This document shows positions 9,377-17,306 of a stretch of 64,000 nt of DNA, in pieces. The stretch's first letter is position 1. Each line of letters opens with the position of its first letter. Position numbers and translations under genes: made by a program. Source of the DNA: Brevibacillus choshinensis (lineage in GTDB: Bacteria > Bacillota > Bacilli > Brevibacillales > Brevibacillaceae); contig NZ_CP069127.1 of NCBI RefSeq assembly GCF_016811915.1, positions 3,261,001 to 3,325,000 of the forward strand, given 5' to 3'. A model generated the notes under the pieces. It ran no database searches, was not told where the DNA came from, and worked only from the letters and a program-made list of their open reading frames with translations.

Positions 9377-10234
9377 TTATTCACATACACATCCTTTCAA
9401 TTTTACGGTTTTGGTGGTGCCATGCCACTCCACTTGGAGATTTAGCGCCGCTGAAAGCTCCCGGGCCGGGGCATACGAAACACCCGACTCGATTGTCTCA
9501 GTCAGATCTTGGCCGCTCACTTTCACTTGTTTGGTTTCAGCGCACCACTCGACCTTTCCACCGAATGCTTCTGCAACAGCACGAACAGGGAGATGGGAAA
9601 CTCCGTCCTTTAGGTATCCTTGAGCAGGTAGGTGCACTCCGTTGATCTCAATTGATACTTTAACCACATTTGGTTGATTTTTCTGTGGATTCCCTGTGAG
9701 TATCGTCTGCACATCGCCCTTGAATTTCTCCCACGCTTTCTCAGCTGATTGACCAAAAAATCGCTCGGCAAAGCTATCAGTAACGAAATACGCCGGGCAG
9801 TTCTTCCCTGTGATATCGTAATGACGCCAGAGGTGATCCACTCCCCAGCCGTATCGTTTCAGGATGTCCGTTGCGAGCTCCAGCGTGGTTTGGTACATCT
9901 TCTGGAAATCACCGTCCTTGTTCACGCACATTTCAATCCCGATCGTGCAGTTGTTAGGGTAGGAACTGAGGCGCTTGAGTGCGTCCGTCTTGTACAACTT
10001 GGCACCGACATGATAGCCCATCTCATTCTCCGGCAGGCATCTGACGATCTGCTTATCGTCTACGCAGTAGTGGGCGCTGGCTTCTGTAGTAGGCCTGTCG
10101 AAGTAATTCCGGTTAGCCACGGCATCGGCTCCCTTCCCTTCGTTGGCAGTCCAGTGAATAACAAGGCCCCGGGGAGTGATCCGTGTCCCGGGGCGTGCAG
10201 TTTTATTGGTGATCAACATGTTGATGATTTTCAT
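9377..10234 (-). CDS. Phage endolysin, N-acetylmuramoyl-L-alanine amidase
   Basis: A 285-residue lytic enzyme that cuts the bond between N-acetylmuramic acid and the L-alanine of the peptide stem, releasing phage at the end of infection. Residues 15-150 are an Amidase_2 (PGRP-like) domain with zinc-ligand type motifs GLVIHWTANEG, ASAHYCVDD and WRHYDITGKNCP. Residues 190-280 are a copper amine oxidase N1-like wall-binding module (HLPVRAVAEAFGGKVEW, and YAPARELSAAL with QVEWHGTTKTVKL). There is no signal peptide, so it relies on the adjacent holin. It starts 2 bases after the holin stop. The two-domain layout fits Brevibacillus/Paenibacillus phage endolysins. Confidence 0.93.
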   Translation of the reverse strand: MKIINMLITNKTARPGTRITPRGLVIHWTANEGKGADAVANRNYFDRPTTEASAHYCVDDKQIVRCLPENEMGYHVGAKLYKTDALKRLSSYPNNCTIGIEMCVNKDGDFQKMYQTTLELATDILKRYGWGVDHLWRHYDITGKNCPAYFVTDSFAERFFGQSAEKAWEKFKGDVQTILTGNPQKNQPNVVKVSIEINGVHLPAQGYLKDGVSHLPVRAVAEAFGGKVEWCAETKQVKVSGQDLTETIESGVSYAPARELSAALNLQVEWHGTTKTVKLKGCVCE

Positions 10235-10236
10235 GT

Positions 10237-10695
10237 TTACTTCGTCTCCTTTCGTGCTGCCCGTTCTGCCTTCGCTTTGATCTCAGACCCAACGAGGCTA
10301 ACAATCGACTTTGGAATAGGCCAGCCAGCCCGATGTGCATTTGCCGTAAGGCTTGTCCATGTGTGATAAATGAGGCCAAACGTTACACCGAAGAAAAGAA
10401 AACCAGGAGTACCCATTACCCGGTCTAACAAGTTTGCAAGGGCCGGCAATGTTACCAGAAACAATGTTCTCGGAATACGACCGAGTCCATATTCAGATGA
10501 ATAGGTTTTGTCCTTCTTGGCCGCGTGGATTCCAGTTACCCAATCAAGTGCGATCATAAAAAGCAGAACCACTAAGATATCCTGACGGTTACTTCCATAA
10601 AGATACTGAAACCATGGTGCTACCATAGCACCGATTGTAGCTGCCCATCCGTTCGCCGGGGTTGCTACATTATCTAGGCTCTGTAGAAATTTCAT
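10237..10695 (-). CDS. Phage holin (phage_holin_4 type)
   Basis: A 152-residue membrane protein with an N-terminal amphipathic part, hydrophobic segments around residues 20-55 (ILVVLLFMIALDWVTGI) and 75-120 (TLFLVTLPALANLL, FLFFGVTFGLIYHTW), and a charged C-terminal tail rich in K and A. This is the layout of the toxin-secretion/phage-lysis holin family, which opens the membrane and lets the endolysin reach the wall. An ATG 33 bases further upstream is in frame, but MKFLQSLDN lies downstream of GAGGAGG and matches the usual start better. It is directly upstream of the amidase. Confidence 0.88.
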   Translation of the reverse strand: MKFLQSLDNVATPANGWAATIGAMVAPWFQYLYGSNRQDILVVLLFMIALDWVTGIHAAKKDKTYSSEYGLGRIPRTLFLVTLPALANLLDRVMGTPGFLFFGVTFGLIYHTWTSLTANAHRAGWPIPKSIVSLVGSEIKAKAERAARKETK

Positions 10696-10732
10696 GTGCT
10701 CATCTTCCTCCTCACCCCCTTGGGGCAAACAT

Positions 10733-10756
10733 AAAAAGCCCCGTTAGGAACGAGGC
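10733..10756 (-). terminator. Rho-independent terminator before the holin
   Basis: GCCTCGTT/AACGGGGC stem on the minus strand followed by TTTTT. It separates the broken Ig-like gene from the holin gene. Confidence 0.75.
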
Positions 10757-10785
10757 GCACTGTCAGTCATGGTGATAAACAAAGT

Positions 10786-10807
10786 CCCCTAGGATTTCTC
10801 CTAGGGG
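10786..10807 (-). terminator. Perfect 9-bp hairpin after the Ig-like fragment
   Basis: CCCCTAGGA and TCCTAGGGG pair perfectly around a 4-base loop, followed on the minus strand by ACTTTGTTT. The T tract is interrupted, so it may be a weak terminator or a stabilising 3' hairpin. Confidence 0.5.
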
Positions 10808-10828
10808 TGGTTACTATCATCTGCGCTA

Positions 10829-11377
10829 TTAAGGCCGATTGAGAACAAAACCATGTACCATTGACTTATTACCGGCTTTGTCGATCACCACTACAAAAAT
10901 CTCATACGAACTGTCTTTATCCAAGCCATTGATGTTTATGACTTCTTCAGTATTGGCATTTAGAGAAGCATTACCACTTAACACCAAATGTATATCATCA
11001 ATATCTGTTCCAGCAATAATTTGATTCTCTGAAGGGCTTGAGGAACCTTTTACCAGAACTACGAAATAAGCAGTGGTATCTTCATCTGTTCCAAGCAATA
11101 GGTTAATAGAATTTCCCAAATCATTTTTTACGTCAGGATATTCGTCCAATACAGTGGGGGCGGTTTTATCAATCGTAAAAGTAACCGTGGTTGTATTACC
11201 TGATTGGTCTGTTACTACGAGAGTATGCCAACCTTCTGCATTTACCAAAGTACCTGACACAAAAAACGGCTTGCCATCAAAGGTTGCGTTGCCTTCTGTA
11301 AAGATAGGAGTAACACCTTCTGGACCATATGTTGCACCATTCGTGACTCCCGTTACAGTCGGTGGTGTTGTATCGCT
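10829..11377 (-). pseudogene. N-truncated Ig-like surface protein (3' exon remnant)
   Basis: The frame is open from 11377 and begins SDTTPPTVTGVTNGATYG, a typical start of a bacterial Ig-like surface domain. It continues with FVSGTLVNAEGWHTLVVTD and TTTVTFTIDKTAPTV, then a second domain ending YEIFVVVIDKAGNKS. No start codon and no 5' portion of the gene are present. Upstream of 11377 the sequence is the 3' end of a group II intron. A GTG at 11260 could start a shorter product but has no ribosome binding site. I read it as the 3' exon of a gene once split by the intron, whose 5' half has been lost. It sits between the tail and lysis modules, bounded by terminators. Confidence 0.75.
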
Positions 11378-11457
11378 ATTCTCGACTTATTCCCTTCTGT
11401 TTCTGAGGTTTTCGTTCGAGCCTACACCGTGCGGGCGACTTTCATCGCACACGGCGT
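11378..11457 (-). ncRNA. Group II intron 3' fragment (domains V and VI)
   Basis: Positions 11457 down to 11424 form a 34-nucleotide hairpin with every landmark of group II intron domain V. It has a CGC catalytic triad at positions 2-4, a 9-bp lower stem, a GAAA tetraloop at positions 15-18 and a two-base bulge (CC) at 24-25. The following stretch closes a domain VI-like stem with CUCGA and UCGAG and ends in AAU, matching the AY 3' splice end. The next base starts the reading frame SDTTPP at 11377. No reverse transcriptase and no domains I-IV are recognisable upstream, so the intron is 5' truncated. Confidence 0.85.
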
Positions 11458-11599
11458 TCCATCAACGGATAAAACGGACTCCTTTCTAAAGATTCATACA
11501 ATGGGCAAATAGAGTTTACACCAAATAGTAATTTTTTACTAGCTTCTACTATTTTCAACAAAATTTGATATAAGGGAGCGCCACATGGTAACTCACCAC
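11458..11599. other. AT-rich stretch upstream of the intron remnant
   Basis: No gene is supported. Part of it could be decayed intron domain IV, but no structure is clear. The tail operon terminator follows. Confidence 0.4.
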
Positions 11600-11630
11600 A
11601 AAAAAGAGCCCTCTCCATTTTGGAAAAGGC
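11600..11630 (-). terminator. Rho-independent terminator of the tail operon
   Basis: GCCTTTTCC pairs with GGAGAGGGC and is followed by TCTTTTTT on the minus strand, directly after the last small tail gene. Confidence 0.85.
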
Positions 11631-11631
11631 G

Positions 11632-11766
11632 TTACACTTGCGGTGTTCCTTTTGAGCTCAATCCGATTGCTTCCAGATCGCTTTTTACAGCCGGTTTCAG
11701 GTTTGCAGGTACACTTTCGTATGTGCGGCGTCCTGCGACAATCAGAGCTACGTAAATCGCTACCAT
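11632..11766 (-). CDS. Small CD1375/XkdX-like tail-cluster protein, copy 2
   Basis: A 44-residue protein beginning [19 protein letters not shown] and continuing [31 protein letters not shown] precedes the ATG. It is a paralogue of the gene just upstream (11807-11923), sharing MVAIY, GRRT.ESVPANL and a charged C-terminal helix. Tiny proteins of this type end the tail-fibre clusters of many Clostridium and Bacillus myophages (CD1375 family), in the place of PBSX XkdX. Function is unknown. Confidence 0.8.
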   Translation of the reverse strand: MVAIYVALIVAGRRTYESVPANLKPAVKSDLEAIGLSSKGTPQV

Positions 11767-11806
11767 GATATCACCTCCTTTCAAAGAGACGAGCCAGATG
11801 CCAATC

Positions 11807-11923
11807 CTAAGTGGTAGCGTTGTCAGCATCGAGCATCGCCTGCACTTCCTCCCGCAGATTGGCTGGTACCGATTCAATTGTTCTGCGACCGGCTTTGATC
11901 AGGTTGTAGTAGATAGCAACCAC
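11807..11923 (-). CDS. Small CD1375/XkdX-like tail-cluster protein, copy 1
   Basis: A 38-residue protein ([19 protein letters not shown], then [16 protein letters not shown]) with a GTG start. The start shares its first base with the TAG stop of the upstream gene (TAGTG), and GGAGGTG lies 7 bases before it, so translation is coupled. It is a tandem paralogue of 11632-11766. The family (CD1375-like) is common at the end of myophage tail-fibre operons; no function is established. Confidence 0.8.
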   Translation of the reverse strand: MVAIYYNLIKAGRRTIESVPANLREEVQAMLDADNATT

Positions 11924-12366
11924 TATACAGCACCTCCGTTTGGATTCTGCAAAGCTAGGAGTTGTTCGTAAACATCGGCTAGAGCTTCCATCGTGTTCAG
12001 GTTATTCTCCTGCTCTTGTGACAGCTTATCCTCTAGTTCTTTGATTATGTCTGCTGGTTTGACCGCGAACTGGGTAAGTACGATCTGGTCGACGAGGTCT
12101 TCCTTGTGGCGTTGAATAATCGCCGCCGCGTTTGCGTCTAGGATTGGCGCAAATCCTGGTTCGAACGGGTCATGGTTTTGCAGGAAGGTTGCACCGCCTA
12201 CTCGCAGGACGTAATACTTCGCTTCAACTACGCCCGTCGGGTTCTCGATTTGAACGCCGTTGTACTTCTCCGAAAATTCCCGTACCTCGATGGATACGGG
12301 TAGATTTGCCAGGAAGTCGTCCAGAATTTCCTGGGTGCATGTCAATACTACGCCTTTATAGTTCAT
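11923..12366 (-). CDS. Tail-fibre cluster protein (XkdW-like position)
   Basis: A 147-residue soluble protein starting MNYKGVVLTCTQEILDDFL after AAAGGAGG. It ends with a coiled-coil-like segment (about residues 105-140, LEDKLSQEQENNLNTMEAL). It lies between the Kelch protein and the two tiny CD1375-like genes. In PBSX this place is taken by XkdW. Similar proteins in Brevibacillus phages are unnamed. A role in tail-fibre assembly or as a minor tail component is inferred from position only. Confidence 0.7.
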   Translation of the reverse strand: MNYKGVVLTCTQEILDDFLANLPVSIEVREFSEKYNGVQIENPTGVVEAKYYVLRVGGATFLQNHDPFEPGFAPILDANAAAIIQRHKEDLVDQIVLTQFAVKPADIIKELEDKLSQEQENNLNTMEALADVYEQLLALQNPNGGAV

Positions 12367-12380
12367 GTTGTTTTCCTCCT

Positions 12381-13331
12381 TTAGTTTGCTGCTAGCCAGC
12401 CTAGCAAGGCATCCAGTCCGTCTATTTTTCGTGGCGTGTATTCGTGGCATAAAGATTGCACCACCGAGCTGCTATAGCCCGCACCCCCGAATGTATAAAT
12501 TTTGTCGCCAACTAGTGCAGGCATCATACCAACAGCTTGCTCCCAAATTGTAGTCGTTCCGAATGTCCACTTGTTTTCCACTACATTGTAAATATGAACA
12601 TTCAAAATATCGTTTGTGTTTACAAAATCATCGTATCCCCCGAATAGATAAGCATTGTCACCAATACCCATAGACGTGTGCCATCTACGGTTTCGTGGCA
12701 TGTTTGCCGCTGGCGACCAACTGTTGGTGGTTGGGTTATACAATTCGGCGGTATAGTCGTTATCGCCAATGCCGCCGGTAGCAAGCAGTTTTCCACCTAC
12801 CGCAGCTAATCCATTACCGTTCCTTGCCTTAGCCATTGACGCTTTCGTAGCCCATACGTTTTTGGATGGGTCGTATTGATACATAGGCAGTTTATTGTCA
12901 CCCGCTACATATATCATCCTATCGTTAGGATTATAGGCCACCCCCGGCCCCCTCATAGCGACGGGCATGAGCGCTTTCGATGTCCAGATGTTTGTTGTTG
13001 GGTCGTATTCGTAAATCAGATTACGCTCGTCCCCGCCCATACTGCCGATTGCGCCGCCGATGGAATAGACTTTTGTCAGGGAAGCACAAAACCCTCGACT
13101 CTTGAGGCCACCCGGCGAGCCGTCTTTTACTGCGTAGGTATCGGTGGTGGGGTCGTACTCGTAATGATTGGCTACAATTGTGCTGGATGTTTCCCCAGCA
13201 AAAACGTAAGCCTTTCCGTTCACCCCGCCCGCGCCGCCATTCTTGAAAGCGAGTGGCATGTTTGATTTCTTGATTAGGATATCGTCGCTTACTTTAATCG
13301 ACTTCGCCAGAGCAAAAGCTACAGCGTCCAT
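12381..13331 (-). CDS. Kelch-repeat phage tail tip protein
   Basis: A 316-residue protein made mostly of five or six Kelch units, each with a Y.YDPT.N.W signature (YEYDPTTDTYAVKDG, YEYDPTTNIWTSKALMP, YQYDPSKNVWATKASMA, ELYNPTTNSWSPAANMP, HIYNVVENKWTFG) preceded by glycine pairs. These fold into a beta-propeller, a carbohydrate- or protein-binding shape. Its start overlaps the stop of the tail fibre gene (TAATG), so the two are translated together. It probably acts as a receptor-binding part of the fibre. That role is inferred; the fold is clear from the repeats. Confidence 0.8.
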   Translation of the reverse strand: MDAVAFALAKSIKVSDDILIKKSNMPLAFKNGGAGGVNGKAYVFAGETSSTIVANHYEYDPTTDTYAVKDGSPGGLKSRGFCASLTKVYSIGGAIGSMGGDERNLIYEYDPTTNIWTSKALMPVAMRGPGVAYNPNDRMIYVAGDNKLPMYQYDPSKNVWATKASMAKARNGNGLAAVGGKLLATGGIGDNDYTAELYNPTTNSWSPAANMPRNRRWHTSMGIGDNAYLFGGYDDFVNTNDILNVHIYNVVENKWTFGTTTIWEQAVGMMPALVGDKIYTFGGAGYSSSVVQSLCHEYTPRKIDGLDALLGWLAAN

Positions 13332-14968
13332 TAACCCGTCACCGCCTTTGTTACGCCGGACAGTTTACCGCTGGTGTACGCCAGGGTCTTTGTGACCGTT
13401 GTCCCGCCTGCGACTTCCTGCGTAGTTGCCAGGGTACCATCCCCGTTGTAGGTTAGATTCGTCGTTTTTACAGCTGTAGCCCCGTCCATTTCCTCGACCT
13501 TCGTCAGCTGGTTTCCTGTGTAGGTAAGGACCAGGGAACGGGTATCGGTTTGCAATTGTACTGCCTTTGTTTTGTTTACGTCAGTATTCGCGGTCCCTTT
13601 TAGCTGGTACTGCGAATGTGGATCAGCGGCGCTTAGATGCGCTGTGAGGTCCGAAGCCAGGGCGAAGCCAGTTTTGTCCGTTAAGGTAGTCTGGTTTGAA
13701 TATGGTGTCAGGTCAGTTACACCATAACTAATAGACCAACCGTCACCTTGAGTCAGCGTTGGTGCTTTGGATACATCTACTCGTGAGACGCTGATTTTTG
13801 CTTCTGGAAACGTATCCGTTACATTGCCGAGAATGATAACTATCTTTCCGCTTGCATCCCGAGCTGCCCTTACAGTATGACGAAAGCTGCCCTGCATCAG
13901 GTAGCCAGGGTTTAGTATTGTAGTGGTCCCATTGCTGTATAAGCCGACGACCAATTCAAACGATGCGTTTGAGTTATAGCAGTATCCTTCGATCTTCGCA
14001 CGAACCGCCACGCTTGTATTGATCGGCGTGTTGATAACGATCGCGCCTGTGGCAGAAGCCTGGGCACTATGAGAGGCCACATTGAGGAACGTGTTGAAGT
14101 TCGCTGGTCCCGTAAACGCGAGTCTGGAACTGTTCATCTCCAGATTTCCTGTCATCTTACCCCCTGCTGCGGGTACTGCCCCGACGTCCGAAGCGCTTGT
14201 TTTGTGCGGGTTCGTCTGGGATACGTGTGCCGATAGGTCCGAATCCAGTGCGTAACCAGGATGCGGGTCCGTGGCGTTGATATGATTAGTCAAATTCGTC
14301 TGGACTGCATCCGCTTTTGCCTGCGCTCCTGCATGTGTTTCTTTGGCATTCCATGCAGTACGCTCTGCTGCCGTGACGTGGGAGACTGTATCGGCAATGT
14401 GGTTCGAGAGATCCGTCCACAGCTGTTTAATCGTTTTTACCGGCGTCGTTTTCCAGTCGGCCTCTCCTGTAACGGACTTGAACAAGTACGCAAAATAGGA
14501 AAAGAACTTCGGCCACTTTGCGGTGTTGCTGGACGGCACCTGTGTTTGATCCACCGTAATGGTATCGGAAAGAATGTTTCTCCTGTCTGTATAAGAAAGA
14601 ACTGCTGACGCGTTTGTCGAGAAATACCACAAAGGGCATACAGAGTCCGCAACAGCCTGGGACGTGCTTTTCTTGATCACGCCATCTGTATCGAGATAGA
14701 TGTACTGCCCTTGGTTCGCATTCAGCACGATCGACCCTGCAGGGATGGAGAACCTTTGACCTTTAACGTAGGCAACGCCCGCGGCGTAGTTGGCTGTGAG
14801 TCCAGTGTACGTAAAGGTTAGCCCTGAAACTACGAAGCTGCCGCCTAGCTCATTAGCCAGGTCCTTCACAAGCTGGTGGGCATCAGCAATCCCCTGCTCA
14901 ATTCGAATATAGTCAGTCTCCATGACAGGATCATCGGGTTTCCAGTTCGTCTTAGCTTGGTAAGTCAT
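13331..14968 (-). CDS. Phage tail fibre protein
   Basis: A 545-residue protein beginning MTYQAKTNWKPDDPVMETD, a frequent opening of Bacillota phage tail fibres. It carries repeated helical collar-like units (LSNHIADTVSHVTAAERT, HINATDPHPGYALDSDL, LTAHLSAADPHSQYQL) in which xDPHxQY motifs recur. A beta-rich region lies at about 265-430, and the C-terminus holds a short repeat resembling YD units (LTYNGDGTLATTQEVAGG). It would bind the host surface at the baseplate. The start overlaps the previous gene's stop by 4 bases. Confidence 0.85.
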   Translation of the reverse strand: MTYQAKTNWKPDDPVMETDYIRIEQGIADAHQLVKDLANELGGSFVVSGLTFTYTGLTANYAAGVAYVKGQRFSIPAGSIVLNANQGQYIYLDTDGVIKKSTSQAVADSVCPLWYFSTNASAVLSYTDRRNILSDTITVDQTQVPSSNTAKWPKFFSYFAYLFKSVTGEADWKTTPVKTIKQLWTDLSNHIADTVSHVTAAERTAWNAKETHAGAQAKADAVQTNLTNHINATDPHPGYALDSDLSAHVSQTNPHKTSASDVGAVPAAGGKMTGNLEMNSSRLAFTGPANFNTFLNVASHSAQASATGAIVINTPINTSVAVRAKIEGYCYNSNASFELVVGLYSNGTTTILNPGYLMQGSFRHTVRAARDASGKIVIILGNVTDTFPEAKISVSRVDVSKAPTLTQGDGWSISYGVTDLTPYSNQTTLTDKTGFALASDLTAHLSAADPHSQYQLKGTANTDVNKTKAVQLQTDTRSLVLTYTGNQLTKVEEMDGATAVKTTNLTYNGDGTLATTQEVAGGTTVTKTLAYTSGKLSGVTKAVTG

Positions 14969-15252
14969 GCTGTTCCTCCTCGCACTTCGATGTTAAAGGT
15001 AAAGTCCTGCTGTTGTGTGGCTGGCATCGTCAGGTTTACAGCCTTATCGATGATGACTTTGCCGTCGGCGGTCTTCAGCTTCAGATTTGTAATGGCCGTT
15101 ACGTTCTGTACTGTCTCGGTTCGAACCGTCACGACTTTGCCCGACACGGTTACGGACAGAACAGGAATTGATGTCGTGTTATTAATCAGAACGGTGGTTG
15201 CCCTGGCTTGAATGTCCTGAGCAACCAGCTTGAGATAATCATCTGCGATCAT
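14965..15252 (-). CDS. Small baseplate/fibre-connector protein
   Basis: A 95-residue protein with predicted beta strands (ISIPVLSVTVSGKVVTVRTE-like region, TFNIEVRGG at the end) and no membrane segment. Its ATG overlaps the stop of the XkdU-like gene and its stop overlaps the start of the tail fibre gene, so it belongs to the baseplate-fibre cluster. The family is not recognised; it probably joins fibre to baseplate. Confidence 0.65.
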   Translation of the reverse strand: MIADDYLKLVAQDIQARATTVLINNTTSIPVLSVTVSGKVVTVRTETVQNVTAITNLKLKTADGKVIIDKAVNLTMPATQQQDFTFNIEVRGGTA

Positions 15253-15821
15253 AGCGCGATTTCACTTCCCCTCATCATCGGCGCAAGTCCGACACGCATT
15301 GCTCGGACCTTTCGGTACCGTTTCGTCGCCATGGTTACGGTGTCAACCAGCTGTATCGTCTCCGATCCCGTAAACGAGAGGTCGATCCCCACAGCGTGAA
15401 CAGGCCGAATCTTCTCGAATGACTTCACCAGCTTTGATACATCGACCATGTCCTTTTGCTTGAAGGTGTACCGGATACGCTTCGTAGCGAATACCTCTTC
15501 CATCGTGACGACCTTCAGTGTGGAGGCATCCAGCCCAAGGTTACGAAGCACTGCAGGCGTGAAGGACACTCGAGACCAGTATTTCTCCTTGATTGCTTGC
15601 CGCCGCTGTACGTCGGGCGTGAACTGCTTGGTCCCGAAGTAGATCCAGTCCCAGACATCCAGTGAGTATGTCGCCGTCATGGGAAAGAATTGATTTCGCA
15701 GCTGCTCGATCTTGGCGATTTGCTCGACCATTTCACTTTCCGCAGCTTCGAAATGGTAATCGGCAACCTGGTTCTCGTACCAGTAGGGCGGGAGCATGCT
15801 ACGGTATTTCTCTAATATCAT
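15249..15821 (-). CDS. xkdU: Baseplate protein, XkdU/YmfQ-like (DUF2313)
   Basis: A 190-residue protein beginning MILEKYRSMLPPYWYENQ, with the TYSLDVWDWIYFG..Q and RRQAIKEKYWSRVSFTPAVL motifs typical of DUF2313 (Mu gp48/P2 gpI-like) proteins. In P2-type tails this protein joins the wedge (gpJ-like) to the fibre. Order T-U-fibre is as in PBSX, and it overlaps both neighbours by 4 bases. Confidence 0.85.
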   Translation of the reverse strand: MILEKYRSMLPPYWYENQVADYHFEAAESEMVEQIAKIEQLRNQFFPMTATYSLDVWDWIYFGTKQFTPDVQRRQAIKEKYWSRVSFTPAVLRNLGLDASTLKVVTMEEVFATKRIRYTFKQKDMVDVSKLVKSFEKIRPVHAVGIDLSFTGSETIQLVDTVTMATKRYRKVRAMRVGLAPMMRGSEIAL

Positions 15822-16633
15822 GTCGTCACCACCAGTTTGAGGGAAACCACCTGGCTACCCGGCACCGTGAGGTTCGCTGTGCCCCCGTTCAAGGTGTAAT
15901 TCGTGAAGTCCACAACGCCATCAACGAAAAAGAGCGCTGCAATCTGCTGATAAACTAGCTGCGAGCGCCCTTTCAGGTATTCTTTTATCCGTGCAGTCAG
16001 CAGCGTAATGACATCAGCCAATACGGCTCCTTCCTGCAGCGTAAGTTTCACCGATACGGTCAACGTGAACACAGTTGCAGGCAGTACCTTCAGGTCATGC
16101 AGTGCGATCCGTTTTTCCTCCAGCGCTGCCCTTACTTGGTCAGCGAAGGCTTGCGTCGCGGGTTGCCCGTTGATATCCGTGATATAGACATCGATGGATT
16201 GATCGTTTCTCGCTTTCTCGACCGCTGTCGCGCCGCCTACGCCGTTTATGGCCCTTGCCCAAATCGCGTAATCATTGGCACGCCCATTCCCTTCCTCTGT
16301 TCGAGCGCGTTCGATCAACCGATCGCGGTAAGGATCATCCAGTTCTCCATCTTTACGGGTCAAACCAAGAAACGCACCGTGAGCATCTAAAAATACGTCG
16401 TCCGCCCAGGGAAGGAACGCCTGCAGAAAGCCGTACTCGAGTAGTTGCTGCTGCTCGCTGATCTCTTCCGCGATCGGGTAAAGCAAATCATAAAAGATTT
16501 CCCCCTCCTCCGTTGCTGGTGGAGCTTCTCCCCGGGCCTCTGCGATCGCAACCAACTTATTCGCGAGCCGCTGATAGATTGCGTCAGCCGATTCTCTCAA
16601 GATCGGCATTTCAGGTTTTACGATCGTTGCCAT
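15818..16633 (-). CDS. xkdT: Baseplate J-like wedge protein, XkdT-like
   Basis: A 271-residue protein. ADAIYQRLANKLVAIAEARG at the start and the central DDVFLDAHGAFLGLTRKDGE, then ARTEEGNGRANDYAIWAR and GVGGATAVEKARNDQS, are classic Baseplate_J (PF04865) motifs. It forms the wedges of the contractile tail baseplate. It overlaps the upstream XkdS-like gene by 16 bases and the XkdU-like gene by 4. Confidence 0.92.
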   Translation of the reverse strand: MATIVKPEMPILRESADAIYQRLANKLVAIAEARGEAPPATEEGEIFYDLLYPIAEEISEQQQLLEYGFLQAFLPWADDVFLDAHGAFLGLTRKDGELDDPYRDRLIERARTEEGNGRANDYAIWARAINGVGGATAVEKARNDQSIDVYITDINGQPATQAFADQVRAALEEKRIALHDLKVLPATVFTLTVSVKLTLQEGAVLADVITLLTARIKEYLKGRSQLVYQQIAALFFVDGVVDFTNYTLNGGTANLTVPGSQVVSLKLVVTT

Positions 16634-17055
16634 GCGTCCACCTCCATTTCTTCTGTTCCCCGTATTCCTTCCATTTGCAAAAAGAATCTGATCCGATTGT
16701 CTACAATCCGTATGTCCAGCACTTCTGCGCGGTTTACTTCGCTGTGTGCTTCCAGGGCTTCCTCAGCCAGCGTTTTAATCACCGGGAGAGAGACGAGGGA
16801 TCTCATCTTTCCTATGTCTGATTGAAAATCGACCCCGTAGTTTTCGGAGTAGATCGCGTACCGGAACCGCTTGGTATTTAAAATCTTGCGTGCCGTTTCT
16901 TCCAGGTACTCTTTGTATGTCTGGGTCCGCACGTACCTGCCGTCTGGTCCTTGTATAAACTGCTTGCTTGACCAGTCCAGTCTATACGTCCACGGGATCG
17001 GTGCGTCTGCCGACTGTACAAGCTGCGTTTCATCACCGTTCAGCTCAGGGAACAT
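16618..17055 (-). CDS. xkdS: Baseplate protein, XkdS-like (DUF2634, gp25-like)
   Basis: A 145-residue protein with RTQTYKEYLEETARKILNTK and RFRYAIYSENYGVDFQS, the conserved core of DUF2634, related to the T4 gp25 sheath initiator. It sits between XkdR- and XkdT-like genes as in PBSX and would help start sheath assembly on the baseplate. Confidence 0.88.
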   Translation of the reverse strand: MFPELNGDETQLVQSADAPIPWTYRLDWSSKQFIQGPDGRYVRTQTYKEYLEETARKILNTKRFRYAIYSENYGVDFQSDIGKMRSLVSLPVIKTLAEEALEAHSEVNRAEVLDIRIVDNRIRFFLQMEGIRGTEEMEVDAWQRS

Positions 17056-17304
17056 TTACCCCACCACCCCAAGCAAAAGGTACTGACCGTTTGAGCAGCT
17101 CAACAAAGCCACTTTTTTTCCGACGTCCTCCGGTCGCCAGCTCGTAGGGTTTAATTTTACGAGTTCATCGGGTTCCAGTGGGGTTGGATCCTCGTCAAGC
17201 TTGACGGATAGAGGCGACAAGGAAAGCAGCGTCCCGAACTCGCCTTGTGTGTCTGTTACCCCGTCCCGGGCACCCGCAAAAATTTTACTGAGTGCTGTCT
17301 GCAT
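17056..17304 (-). CDS. xkdR: XkdR-like baseplate protein (DUF2577)
   Basis: An 82-residue protein with a small beta-barrel (GVTDTQGEFGTLLSLSPLSV, then DVGKKVALLSCSNGQYLLLG). The length and the VKLD segment fit DUF2577, the PBSX XkdR family. It probably forms part of the spike/hub. It is one base from the downstream gene and two bases after the hub gene. Confidence 0.85.
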   Translation of the reverse strand: MQTALSKIFAGARDGVTDTQGEFGTLLSLSPLSVKLDEDPTPLEPDELVKLNPTSWRPEDVGKKVALLSCSNGQYLLLGVVG

Positions 17305-17306
17305 GG

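Noticed and set aside
9749..10366. 205-codon plus-strand frame
   Set aside because: Lies opposite the amidase and holin genes; no site or domain.
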